A stretch of 64,000 nt of DNA from Truepera sp. (lineage in GTDB: Bacteria > Deinococcota > Deinococci > Deinococcales > Trueperaceae), in the NCBI GenBank assembly GCA_032027045.1, contig JAVSMU010000001.1:1872039-1936038 (forward strand). Reading direction: 5' to 3'. The translations under genes and the position numbers were made by a program. The first letter of the stretch is position 1; every line of letters starts with the position of its first letter. Positions 32,088-39,951 of this stretch are shown here, piece by piece. The notes under the pieces were generated by a model. The model saw only the letters and a list, made by a program, of their open reading frames with translations, ran no database searches and was not told the origin of the DNA.

Positions 32088-32540
32088 ATGTCGAATCCAG
32101 AGAAGCTTGTTCCGCTGCCGACGGACTCGGACGGCTATATTCGCTTCCAGTGCCCGAGTTGTACAGCCAACTTCAAACTATCCAGTAACGAGCTGTACGC
32201 CCTCGAGGAGAAAGTCTTCTTCTGTGTTGCTTGCGGCCACCGTGGCACTCCCGTGAACTTCATGACTCCCGACACGACGCAGTATCTGAACGAGGCCCTC
32301 AGGAATATGGCGCGCGAGGCCATTGAGCGAAGCGTCAAGAGCTTGCGCCCGGCCAGCGGCACGGGTTTCACGCTCAAGCCGAACAGGAACTTCAAGCTGC
32401 AGCGCGAGCCCGAGTTAGAGCCGATCGCTGATGAGGAGCTAGACCTGCACGAGTTCGCATGCTGCGGTAGAAGCGCCAAGGTCAACACCCTCGACGAGTC
32501 TCTAGGTCTCTATTGCCCCTATTGCGGAGAGCAAGCGTGA
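32088..32540 (+). CDS. Double zinc-ribbon protein
   Basis: A 150-residue protein with two Cys-pair sets: FQCPSCTANF with FFCVACGHRG near the N-terminus, and FACCGRSAKV with LYCPYCGEQA at the end. Each set can bind one zinc. The middle is helical and basic (EALRNMAREAIERSVKSLRP). Zinc ribbons of this kind bind nucleic acid or act as assembly modules; no known family fits. Its last codon overlaps the next gene's GTG start as GTGA, so the pair is translated together and probably works together. Confidence 0.65.
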   Translation: MSNPEKLVPLPTDSDGYIRFQCPSCTANFKLSSNELYALEEKVFFCVACGHRGTPVNFMTPDTTQYLNEALRNMAREAIERSVKSLRPASGTGFTLKPNRNFKLQREPELEPIADEELDLHEFACCGRSAKVNTLDESLGLYCPYCGEQA

Positions 32541-33403
32541 ACCTGGAGCAACTTACGAAGGAGCGCGCCGCGCTGTCAAAGCAGGTCAGGCAACTGCGGA
32601 TGCTGGCAGCAAACGTTACAAGCAACACCGACGTAGACCACGCCAGCAACGAGATAAAGGCCTTCCTCAATGCGCTGAACGCATGCGAACCCGCAGTGTC
32701 ATGGCTGGCTGAGCTGCTTGAGGACCACCCAGAGGCCGACCCTCAGATTGTGGATGGCCGCCCGCAGCGACGGGCTCCCACCGAAAGCCTGGACGCGGCA
32801 ACGGCCTACCACTACCGCCTCATAACTGCGGCAGTAGGAGGGAGCGATTCACTCATCAAGATTATGTACTTTGCTAACAACTGGAGTCCGAATCTCCGGG
32901 AACTGGTAAGCGACTTCAACAGGTTGCATTTCTCACGCTTCTGGCGTGCCCTAGGCGACGTGCTGAGCGACCATCTCAATGCGCTGCAGGGCAGGATCGA
33001 AGCAGCTACCCCCCGCCAACCCGTCGCGGTTCAGCAGCATGTCCACGGCTCGTTCCACGGGATAATGGCGGGTGGTGACGTCAATTACTCCACCGTAACG
33101 ATCAACAATACCTTCGACCTTGCTGACGAACTGGCTGCACTGAAGCAGGGCTTGAGTGACCTGCCCGAGGCAGATGCGGCAGCGACCGGTGCTGCTATCG
33201 ATGCCTTGGTTGAGGTCGCCAACGGCAAGCAAGAGGCATCGAACCTTGAGGTTGCGCAGCATCTGGATACCGTTATCAATGCGGGCTCCGGTTTCTCTGA
33301 AGGCCTGCGCCAGATAATGCTTGGCGCCGCAGGAAGCCTCGCTGCACATGGCATCGTGCAGGCTTACTACTTCCTGGTCCGGGCCGGAGGTCTTGGCATG
33401 TAA
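32537..33403 (+). CDS. Partner of zinc-ribbon protein, hydrophobic C-terminus
   Basis: A 288-residue protein from the overlapping GTG. It opens with a coiled coil (LTKERAALSKQVRQLRMLAAN), followed by a helical domain and then a Gly/Asn-rich segment HGSFHGIMAGGDVNYSTVTI. Segments like this occur in AbiTii- and EAD-type immune proteins. The final 40 residues are hydrophobic (IMLGAAGSLAAHGIVQAYYF) and could enter a membrane. No catalytic residues are visible. Overlap with the zinc-ribbon gene and the accessory setting make a two-gene defence unit a fair guess, no more. A terminator follows. Confidence 0.6.
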   Translation: MNLEQLTKERAALSKQVRQLRMLAANVTSNTDVDHASNEIKAFLNALNACEPAVSWLAELLEDHPEADPQIVDGRPQRRAPTESLDAATAYHYRLITAAVGGSDSLIKIMYFANNWSPNLRELVSDFNRLHFSRFWRALGDVLSDHLNALQGRIEAATPRQPVAVQQHVHGSFHGIMAGGDVNYSTVTINNTFDLADELAALKQGLSDLPEADAAATGAAIDALVEVANGKQEASNLEVAQHLDTVINAGSGFSEGLRQIMLGAAGSLAAHGIVQAYYFLVRAGGLGM

Positions 33404-33480
33404 GGGGTACCATCGTCGTGTAGCCCCGATTGCCTCCCCTCCCGGACAAGCGCCGGTGCATGAGCCTCGGGTAAGCCACT

Positions 33481-33517
33481 GGCGCGGCCCGCATCACACG
33501 GGCCGCGCCCCCTTTAC
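33481..33517 (+). terminator. Terminator after the zinc-ribbon operon
   Basis: A perfect 11-bp stem, GGCGCGGCCCG (33481-33491) with CGGGCCGCGCC (33499-33509), has a 7-nt loop and is followed by CCCCTTTA. Confidence 0.75.
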
Positions 33518-33528
33518 TATGGGGGATC

Positions 33529-34236
33529 ATGAACCCAAAAGAGGGACCGCCCGAGAAGCTCACCCTTCACCAGGCCGCGGACGCGCTCAACGCCTCCACT
33601 ACTCACGTGAAGGGACTCCTCGAGCAAGGGCTCATCGCCAACCACGGCGAGGGCGCCCGCCTGCGCGTCGACCGCGACTCCCTGCTCGCCTACAAGGCGC
33701 GCGACGACCAAGAGCGCCAGGCGGTCCTCGACGAACTCACGCGCGAAGCCCAGGAGCAGGGTCATGGCTACTTGCGGGACGGTGCCGGCCAGCCCGGCCA
33801 GGAGCCCAACGCCGCCCCTGAAGCCGAGGCCTACGCCACCGAGCGCGTGCAGGAGTTCTTGTCAGAAGACGCCATGACCCCAGAGCTGCGCGCCCGCGCG
33901 GACGCGCGCTTGAAGCAGAAAGCCGCAGGCAACGAGCCTCGCCTGGCGCCCGTGCACCCCGGCGAGATCCTAGGCAGCGAGTTCCTCAAGCCACTGGCCC
34001 TCAGCCCGAGCGAGCTGGCCCGGCACCTGCGCCTGCGCGCCGAGGACCTGGAGCAGCTGCTCCGCGGCGAGCGCGGCGTCACCGCCGACGACGCCCTGCG
34101 CCTGGCGCGCTACTTCAGCACCACCCCCGAGTTCTGGCTGAACCTGCAAGCGCAGCACGACCTCGAGGTCGAGCGCGAACGCTTGCGCCACGAGCTCGAG
34201 GCGATCACGCCGCGCTCCGGCCCTGACGATGCCTAA
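33529..34236 (+). CDS. Fused double antitoxin (excisionase-type HTH plus HigA)
   Basis: A 235-residue protein with two DNA-binding modules. Residues 10-80 are a MerR/excisionase-type helix-turn-helix of the kind used by antitoxins of PIN toxins (LTLHQAADALNASTTHVKG, then LRVDRDSLLAYKARDD). Residues 140-225 are a complete HigA-family antitoxin: HPGEILGSEFLKPLALSPSE, GERGVTADDALRLARYFST and EFWLNLQAQHDLE. A Gly/Pro/Glu-rich linker joins them. HigA normally follows a HigB toxin; none is adjacent. The fusion may repress two promoters at once or preserve antitoxin activity after toxin loss. Confidence 0.75.
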   Translation: MNPKEGPPEKLTLHQAADALNASTTHVKGLLEQGLIANHGEGARLRVDRDSLLAYKARDDQERQAVLDELTREAQEQGHGYLRDGAGQPGQEPNAAPEAEAYATERVQEFLSEDAMTPELRARADARLKQKAAGNEPRLAPVHPGEILGSEFLKPLALSPSELARHLRLRAEDLEQLLRGERGVTADDALRLARYFSTTPEFWLNLQAQHDLEVERERLRHELEAITPRSGPDDA

Positions 34237-34260
34237 GCGCCCTGGGCGCTTCCTGTTATC
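34235..34260 (+). terminator. Possible terminator after the fused antitoxin gene
   Basis: AAGCGCCC (34235-34242) and GGGCGCTT (34244-34251) form a tight hairpin overlapping the stop codon, followed by CCTGTTAT. The T-tract is weak. Confidence 0.45.
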
Positions 34261-34514
34261 CTTCCTAGGAGTCCCGGGGCCTTCCTCTCCTGGCCGGGCC
34301 TAGCGCCGGTGATGAATCTCGGGTATGCCTCGCAAGAGGAATGTGGCCCGCGAGCCAAGCGCTCGCGGGCCACGGTCACTTCCGACGATCCGCGCCCGAG
34401 TAGCGATCAAGACCCTGAGAGCACCGCACCCGGAACAACAGGTCACGGTGGAAGCCATGACCCGCACCGGCGCGGCCGGACCCATCCCCTATCCTTTGAG
34501 GCCGGTCTAGAGTG

Positions 34515-34697
34515 ATGGGGATGCCGCACCAGAAGCAAAGCAAGCAGAAGGCCAGGACCTGGCGTGAAGTGCGCGCCAAGGCCATCAAGGAAGGGCGCCT
34601 GAACGAGGAGGCGATCGAGGCGTACAAGCGCCGCCTGCTCGCCGAGGAACGCGCTCACGACGAACGCCAGCAAGGCGACGAAGACGACGACGCCTAG
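34515..34697 (+). CDS. Short antitoxin-like protein (HTH part missing)
   Basis: About 60 residues. The core RTWREVRAKAIKEGRLNEEA and AYKRRLLAEERA match the N-terminal helical part of XRE-type antitoxins, which normally continue into a helix-turn-helix. Here a charged tail (ERQQGDEDDDA) and a stop replace it. It may be a truncated relic or a free-standing toxin-binding segment. Two in-frame ATGs (34515, 34521) are possible starts; TAGAGT lies seven bases before the second. Its stop overlaps the stop of the convergent gene. Confidence 0.5.
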   Translation: MGMPHQKQSKQKARTWREVRAKAIKEGRLNEEAIEAYKRRLLAEERAHDERQQGDEDDDA

Positions 34698-34945
34698 GCG
34701 CCCCGCTCCACCAGCGCCAGGAGCCCCGTCAGGTCCGCGACGCTGAAGGTCTTGAGCCTGCCGGCCACGAGCCTTGCGGCCTCCACCTCGCTCGAAGACA
34801 GCGCCTCCACCGCCTGGCCGGGGGCCCAGCCGCGCGCCTCCAGCCCGTCCAGGGTCCGGCTCGCCAGGCGCGCCTCCTCGAGGCGCTCCTCGAGATCCTT
34901 AAGCCCCAGGTCGGCGAACACGTTGGCGCTGCCTGGGGTGATCAC
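34694..34945 (-). CDS. HigA-like XRE antitoxin, reduced
   Basis: An 83-residue protein opening with ITPGSANVFADLGLKDLEE, the signature of XRE antitoxins of RelE-type toxins. Family members continue with a helix-turn-helix; here ARGWAPGQAVEALSSSEVEA stands at that place with little HTH likeness, while the end (GRLKTFSVADLTGLLALV) matches the family's dimer helix. So the frame is intact but DNA binding may be lost. It starts at GTG behind GGGGGGAAC. No toxin gene lies next to it. Confidence 0.6.
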   Translation of the reverse strand: MITPGSANVFADLGLKDLEERLEEARLASRTLDGLEARGWAPGQAVEALSSSEVEAARLVAGRLKTFSVADLTGLLALVERGA

Positions 34946-35005
34946 GTTCCCCCCCTCGCTTGCGCCCAGGACCCCTCCCGCGCCCGCACGAGCGGACGCG
35001 GCCCC

Positions 35006-35239
35006 TCAGTAGCGCTCGTCGTCGCGTAGCTTAGCAATGGACTCGCCGGCGCTATCGCGCATGGGCGGCACGCCGGCGCGCAGGGCAGCGCGGTCCAAGA
35101 AACGCGCCGCGCCCCCGGGCGGCGCCAGGCGCGCCACCGGCCTGCCGTGACGCGTGATGATGACCGACTCGCCCGCCTCTACTGCCGCCAGCAGCCGCGA
35201 CCAGTTCCTCCGCGCCTCGGTAACACTCACCTGCCGCAC
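35006..35239 (-). CDS. Phd/YefM-type antitoxin
   Basis: A 77-residue protein. VRQVSVTEARRNWSRLLAAV, AGESVIITRHGRPVARLAPP and a C-terminal toxin-binding tail (AGVPPMRDSAGESIAKLRDD) are classic Phd/YefM features. It should neutralise a Doc, YoeB or PIN toxin, and the tail form with R-D-S is common for VapC/PIN partners. No toxin gene lies directly downstream; 34946-35005 is too short to hold one. The start is a GTG after an AAGGGGG; an earlier start up to 35272 is possible. Confidence 0.8.
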   Translation of the reverse strand: MRQVSVTEARRNWSRLLAAVEAGESVIITRHGRPVARLAPPGGAARFLDRAALRAGVPPMRDSAGESIAKLRDDERY

Positions 35240-35302
35240 CAGCACCCCCTTCGGAAACAGCCCACCTGTCACGGCCGCGGCCGGGCTGCCGCAACGGAAA
35301 AC

Positions 35303-35328
35303 GGCCCGCCGTGGGGGGTCGGCGGGCC
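35303..35328 (-). terminator. Terminator of the small gene 35332-35541
   Basis: GGCCCGCCG (35303-35311) pairs with CGGCGGGCC (35320-35328). Read on the minus strand it is followed by GTTTTCCG, the expected T-rich tail. Confidence 0.7.
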
Positions 35329-35331
35329 GCC

Positions 35332-35541
35332 CTAGAGTATGAGCGCTTCCAGCTGCCTAACGGCGTGGCACTCCTCCCCGAACTCCGCCGCCACCAGGCG
35401 CCTGAACTCCGCGAGGCGCACGCTGCAATAAGCCGGCGCCGGCAGCGGCGGGCGCTCCAGCAGGTCCTCGAGCGCTGCGAGCTCGTCGGGCGGCAACCAG
35501 CTCACGACCTGGTGAGCGATTATAAGGTCCTCAAGCGACAT
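35332..35541 (-). CDS. Small protein of unknown function
   Basis: A 69-residue acidic protein from the ATG at 35539-35541 (MSLEDLIIAHQVVSWLPPDE). It is helical with one Cys pair far apart (PAYCSVRL, FGEECHAV). Size and setting suggest a toxin or antitoxin component, but I recognise no family. A terminator follows its stop, which supports a real transcript. Confidence 0.5.
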   Translation of the reverse strand: MSLEDLIIAHQVVSWLPPDELAALEDLLERPPLPAPAYCSVRLAEFRRLVAAEFGEECHAVRQLEALIL

Positions 35542-36205
35542 GCCCCACACTAGCCGAGCGTCTCCGCCTTGACTCCAATAGCTCGGCTCAAGCCCACAGT
35601 GACTAGGCAAGAACCAATTCGGCCCATTCCCAGGGCGAAAAACCCCAACACGGTGTCACGAGGCAGGCACGCAAATAGCGCTCGGTATTCTCGTCATTCG
35701 ATCTGAGTCTCTGAGCAATCACCCCGCCGGTGTGTTCGCACCGCCAACAGAGTCATCCCGCGACCCGAACCCCATCATCAAGTGCCTACCCCTGAAGGCA
35801 ACGATTGCACAATCAAACCAGGCCATTCTCAACTATCCATGCTACGGCTGTGTGCTTCCACCTCCGCAGACGTTTCAAGTCTGACAGAAGAGGTTTCCGG
35901 ACAAGCTGGACAGAAAGCCCGTCATTAATGGACCTAACAACTGTAGACATGACGCTAGAACTTAGAACAGACAAGCGATGAATCACGAAGTTTCAGGCAA
36001 GCCCCGAAGATGATCTGAGAGCACAACCCGGAACTTGAAGTGAGGATTTCCTACTCTCGAAGGCACCCGACCAATCAACGCCCGCGAAGGCAAGCGGTTC
36101 CAGGGCGAGAGAAACACCAGGTGTTTCTCTGCTTCGCCGTGAAACACAGCGAAGCAGCGATCGGCGTGGCCTTGCGACCGTCGTCATCCAGACATCATCC
36201 ACGAC
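35542..36205. other. 664-bp gene-free, lower-GC stretch beside Tn7-like module 2
   Basis: No gene found. Five GACA words lie within 90 bp (35883, 35900, 35909, 35946, 35970), for example GGACAAGCTGGACAGAAAG. They may be TnsB-type binding repeats of a transposon end, as TnsB sites in Tn7 also contain GACA. The right part (36084-36155) holds strong palindromes described separately. Confidence 0.4.
36084..36155. other. Nested palindromes with competing stems
   Basis: AGAGAAACACC (36108-36118) and GGTGTTTCTCT (36120-36130) form a perfect 11-bp palindrome around a single A. Immediately after it, GCTTCGC (36131-36137) pairs with GCGAAGC (36149-36155). GCGAAG at 36084-36089 can also pair with CTTCGC at 36132-36137, so two folds exclude each other. 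It lies 50 bp beyond the tniQ stop and may end that operon or form part of the transposon end. Confidence 0.65.
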
Positions 36206-38749
36206 CTAAGGGTGGAGAAGGGATTCGCCGTACTCCAGGAGCGTGCCTTTCATGATCGGGGCCTGCTCGCGAACGAACTTCTGATGGATGCCGTAGTCCT
36301 GGTGAGTGTTTCGCACCAGCGCCTTGAACGCTGGTGAGTCACGTACGTCCTGTTGCATAAGTTCTGCCCAGATCCAGGCGGCCGCGTGTGCGCTACGTAC
36401 GTTCCTTCGGCCGACATGCACGCCGGCGCACTTGCAGATGTCCCGCCACTCGGCTTCCGGAATGTTCGTGAAGCCGGCAAGGCGAGCACCGCGCTCCCTA
36501 AAGTCCACTCTCGCTTCGTTGCGCCCCAATGCCGCAGCAGAGGCTGTGAGGCGCTCCTCGAAGGCGGCCGCATGCTCACCGGCCCGTATCCGTTGTAATG
36601 CCGCCGAAACGCCGCCTCTGATGTTTCGTTCGTCGATGCCGATCAGCGCGCCGATCTGAGCCCTCGGCATGCTCAGAACTAGTTCGAGTAGCGCCACGGA
36701 GACCGCGGCGCGTCCGGTGGGCGCAGAGACGCCAAGCGCCTGGAAGAACCGTTCGAAGTGCGCGTCGTACTGGTCCCGCCAGAAGAGTTGAGGCACGTGT
36801 ACTGGCCCGAACCCGTACCCTCCTTCCATGCCGTGGCGCTCCAGGATCTCCGGGCTGGCCCAGTACACGAACCCGTCCAGTTCACCGCCGTCGGCGAGGT
36901 ACTGCACGTAAAGCGCCATCATGGCCGCGAACTCTGCCGTGGCGGAGTTCGCGAAGCGGAGGTAAGTCTCGCGCGAGGCCCCTTCGTTCCCTGTACGGAA
37001 GCGCAACGCAGGAGCGCCGCGCCAATCGCTGCCCGTCAACTGCTCCCACGCCATCGTTGCGGCGAACTCGTCTCGACCGCCCGCTAGACCGGGGTTCATG
37101 GTCGCCCGCTTGGCGATGAAGGCCCAGTCCACCGGCGGGACGCACGTGAAGGTGGCGAAGCGCGTCCGGCGCTGGGCATAGTCCACTAGCCGCTCGCTCG
37201 TCGACAGCGCTTCAGCCACGGCGTGCAGTTCAGCGAACGCCTCAAGGGCCGCGCCCCGTTCTCGTAACAGGAAGATGGCCTTATCGACACCGCCGCGAAC
37301 GGCGCTTCTTTCTACTCCGAGCGCTTTGAGCGCTTCCGCGCGCGAACCGCCGACCACTAGCTCCGCGAGAAGGGCTGACAGGGTTAGCCGTACGGTCTCC
37401 TCCCTGAGGGCCAGGCCATCGAAGAACTTCCGGAACCGGGAGGCGTACTCGCCGCGCCAGAAGAGCTGGGGGATGTGGCGCGGTTCGAACGCGTAGCTGC
37501 CCTTGGAGGCCGTCTGGGCGGGACGGCGTGGATCGAACAGGTACTCGCGCTTCGTGTCGAACGTGAGCGAATACAGTTGCATGAAGAACGGCGGCAATCC
37601 CAGCCGGGTGATGAAGCTCGAGGTCCCGCCGCCACGTGCGCTACCCATCTCGAGCAAGGGCGCCATTCTGTGAGCGGCCTCCATGACCGATCCAGCATCG
37701 AGGTACGCGGTGGCTGCGCTCAGCAGCCCGCCCATCAAGGCGGGGTCGGCTGGTGCGAAGGCAGTCATCTTCTGCGGCGCGATGCGTCGCTTCTCGCCGG
37801 CCTGGGCGGCGACCTCCTTGCTTCGCTGCAGCCTAGCGAGAGTCGCATCCCGCGTGTCGAACCAGCGCTCCAGGCTCTCTTTCACCTCGCGTGGCGCTGT
37901 CTCTCCGACCAGGCTCGACACATCCTTGGCCGATGCCGCGTACATGATCAACGCCACCGTTCCGCGCAGCACGCGGAAGAACTCTGGCGCCGCCACCGTG
38001 GTACCCGCCAGCGTCGCCGAGCCCGCCTCCAAGACCTCGTCAATCCGAGCCTGCACCCGCGATAGCTCCGACCCGGGTTGTACTGGTACGACGTCGACCG
38101 TCCTGAGGTCGTGCCTACACTGGCCCGCTCTTACGCCGCGCTTGCCGCTCGAGGGGCCCGTGTTCGTGCACAATCCAGGCTTGGGAACTTGGCTTCCGAA
38201 CATGGGCCGCAGTTGACCGTCGCGCCGCCAGGCGGCGAAGCGCAGCTCGCATTGCGGGCACTCTGCCGCCAGGAGGTTCGAGTGCTTCACGCACATGAAC
38301 GACCACGGCAGCTTCCACGCCACCCGCCACGCGCCGCCGTCCTCCTCCATGCAAGCAGGACAGAGGTGCGAGCCGGAGGCGTACACCCACTCGCTAAGCC
38401 CGAGGGCCCCGAGTTGCGTCACCTCGCCCCGGTAGAGCGCGCTGAAGTCGAGGCAGACATCGTGGTACCGCTCCAACAGCAGCGCCCTCGCTTGGGCGGT
38501 GGTGAGATGCGTGGCGCGCGCGAAGGCCGCCAGGGCTTCGGGAGCGAGGTACGCCCCGTAGCCGGATGGCACGTCGCTCATCCGCTCGGTGCTCGTGATG
38601 CCGACGCGCTGGAGGAGGGTGATGAGTGGAACGTCGAGGTGGTGAGCCAAGCGGTCGATATAACTGGCGAACCATTCCCCCGCCACTGGCCTAAGGGAAC
38701 GCGGTAACGGCATGGGGTGCCGCGAAGGCGCGGGTGGCAGTGGGTTCAT
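36206..38749 (-). CDS. tniQ: Large TniQ/TnsD-like targeting protein with tandem module (module 2)
   Basis: An 847-residue protein. The N-terminus is a TniQ domain: PRSLRPVAGEWFASYIDRLA, zinc ligands CPACMEEDGG and FMCVKHSNLLAAECPQC. The C-terminal half contains two copies of a ~168-residue unit at about 417-583 and 643-811. Each opens with a phrase like HIPQLFWRGEYASRF / HVPQLFWRDQYDAHF and then has a V-RGGV-A helix pair (RSAVRGGVDKAIF / ERNIRGGVSAALQ). Such repeats probably read a long target site, as TnsD does at its attachment site. The target gene is unknown. It is last in the operon and overlaps tnsC by ATGA. Confidence 0.82.
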   Translation of the reverse strand: MNPLPPAPSRHPMPLPRSLRPVAGEWFASYIDRLAHHLDVPLITLLQRVGITSTERMSDVPSGYGAYLAPEALAAFARATHLTTAQARALLLERYHDVCLDFSALYRGEVTQLGALGLSEWVYASGSHLCPACMEEDGGAWRVAWKLPWSFMCVKHSNLLAAECPQCELRFAAWRRDGQLRPMFGSQVPKPGLCTNTGPSSGKRGVRAGQCRHDLRTVDVVPVQPGSELSRVQARIDEVLEAGSATLAGTTVAAPEFFRVLRGTVALIMYAASAKDVSSLVGETAPREVKESLERWFDTRDATLARLQRSKEVAAQAGEKRRIAPQKMTAFAPADPALMGGLLSAATAYLDAGSVMEAAHRMAPLLEMGSARGGGTSSFITRLGLPPFFMQLYSLTFDTKREYLFDPRRPAQTASKGSYAFEPRHIPQLFWRGEYASRFRKFFDGLALREETVRLTLSALLAELVVGGSRAEALKALGVERSAVRGGVDKAIFLLRERGAALEAFAELHAVAEALSTSERLVDYAQRRTRFATFTCVPPVDWAFIAKRATMNPGLAGGRDEFAATMAWEQLTGSDWRGAPALRFRTGNEGASRETYLRFANSATAEFAAMMALYVQYLADGGELDGFVYWASPEILERHGMEGGYGFGPVHVPQLFWRDQYDAHFERFFQALGVSAPTGRAAVSVALLELVLSMPRAQIGALIGIDERNIRGGVSAALQRIRAGEHAAAFEERLTASAAALGRNEARVDFRERGARLAGFTNIPEAEWRDICKCAGVHVGRRNVRSAHAAAWIWAELMQQDVRDSPAFKALVRNTHQDYGIHQKFVREQAPIMKGTLLEYGESLLHP

Positions 38750-39915
38750 GAGGAATTGAGGAGGCGCGCGACCGCTTCCGGGGAGTCCTTGATGGCCGCG
38801 AGGGCCGCCTTCTTCTCGGCGTAGTAGCGTTCGGCGCCCTCCGCGAGCCGGATGTTTTCAAGGCCAGCCCGGGACAGGGTCTCACTGCCGTCCCGGATCG
38901 CCGCGTTGGCGGCGGCGCGCACCAGCCGGATCAGGCTGCCGATGCCGCCTTCGGTACGGAGGTAGAGGTAGCGCTCCTGCTGCACCAGCCAGCCGGGCCT
39001 GTACTCGATCAGGCACAGGTGCTCTTCGACGCTCGCGAGGAACTCCAGCCACGCCGACTTGCCCGCCAGATGGACGTCGTACGGGAACGGGTCGACCTTG
39101 TGCAGAGCGAAGCGGTACTGGGTCTGGGTGAAGCGGCCCTTCCCCCCGGTGCGGCTGTCCATCAGCAGCACCGAGTCCTCGCAGTTGATGCCGGCGTAAA
39201 CGAACGTCGCGGGGATCAGGTTCGCGAGTTCCTTGATGAGGTCGTTGACGCTGTCGGCGCTCTTGTTGCCGCGGTGCAGGTTGTGGATGTCATCGAGGAT
39301 GAACAGGCTGGTGCCGCACTGCACGGCGATGTCGTGTAGCCGGCTCTTCAGCTTCGCTTCGGAGTCGCGCTCCGCGAAGGGATTGCCGTAGAACTTGTTC
39401 AATGCCTGCAGCAGCTTCTTGGGCGTGGTGCTCGAGGGAACGCTGCTGTAGACCACCGGGATGAACTCGACGTGGGTTCCGTGCAGGCCCTTGCCCTCGT
39501 AGGCGCGCTGCGCCAGCCCCTCGTAGATGCGGCCCATGTGCAGCACGATGGTGGTCTTGCCGAGCGTGGCTTGCCCGTCCACGATCGCGCCCTGACGGGC
39601 CCCGGGAGCGGTGCGGAGGTTGTCCCACGCGAGGCGGATCACCTGGTCGTGAACCTTCTTCATGGTGCGGGAGGTGAGCGGCCCGAAGGTGTTGTGGTAC
39701 ATCTTCCGCGCCAGGTCGAACGAGGCCTTCTCCGCGTCGCTCATCGCCTGGTACTGCGCCATGGAAGGCAAGAGCGGCTTCTTCGGATCGGGCCTGGCAA
39801 CGAACTCGCGCCACGCCACGTAGTTCTCGGGGTTCTCCCGCGCGAACGGAACGTCCTCGGCCAACAGGTCGGAGAAGTTGGCAAGCATGTTGTCCACCAC
39901 GTCGGCTATGGTCAT
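38746..39915 (-). CDS. tnsC: TnsC-like AAA+ ATPase (module 2)
   Basis: A 389-residue ATPase. Walker A is VDGQATLGKTT and Walker B is LFILDDIHNL, followed by a sensor segment (ATFVYAGINCEDSVLL) and an Arg-rich stretch before the lid (TQTQYRFALHKVDPFPYD). The N-terminal ~85 residues (LPSMAQYQAMSDAEKASFD) are helical and likely contact TniQ or DNA. It shows little likeness to the module 1 ATPase outside the motifs. The ATG at 39913-39915 follows GGGAGG closely; a TTG one codon earlier is possible. Confidence 0.87.
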   Translation of the reverse strand: MTIADVVDNMLANFSDLLAEDVPFARENPENYVAWREFVARPDPKKPLLPSMAQYQAMSDAEKASFDLARKMYHNTFGPLTSRTMKKVHDQVIRLAWDNLRTAPGARQGAIVDGQATLGKTTIVLHMGRIYEGLAQRAYEGKGLHGTHVEFIPVVYSSVPSSTTPKKLLQALNKFYGNPFAERDSEAKLKSRLHDIAVQCGTSLFILDDIHNLHRGNKSADSVNDLIKELANLIPATFVYAGINCEDSVLLMDSRTGGKGRFTQTQYRFALHKVDPFPYDVHLAGKSAWLEFLASVEEHLCLIEYRPGWLVQQERYLYLRTEGGIGSLIRLVRAAANAAIRDGSETLSRAGLENIRLAEGAERYYAEKKAALAAIKDSPEAVARLLNSS

Positions 39916-39951
39916 CAACCTCCCAGTGCCGCTCTCAGGCGGCGCCCCCCG

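Noticed and set aside
33404-35331. Integron attC sites between the small antitoxin genes
   Set aside because: The palindromes found are short terminator hairpins without the R/L box pattern, and no integrase gene is present.
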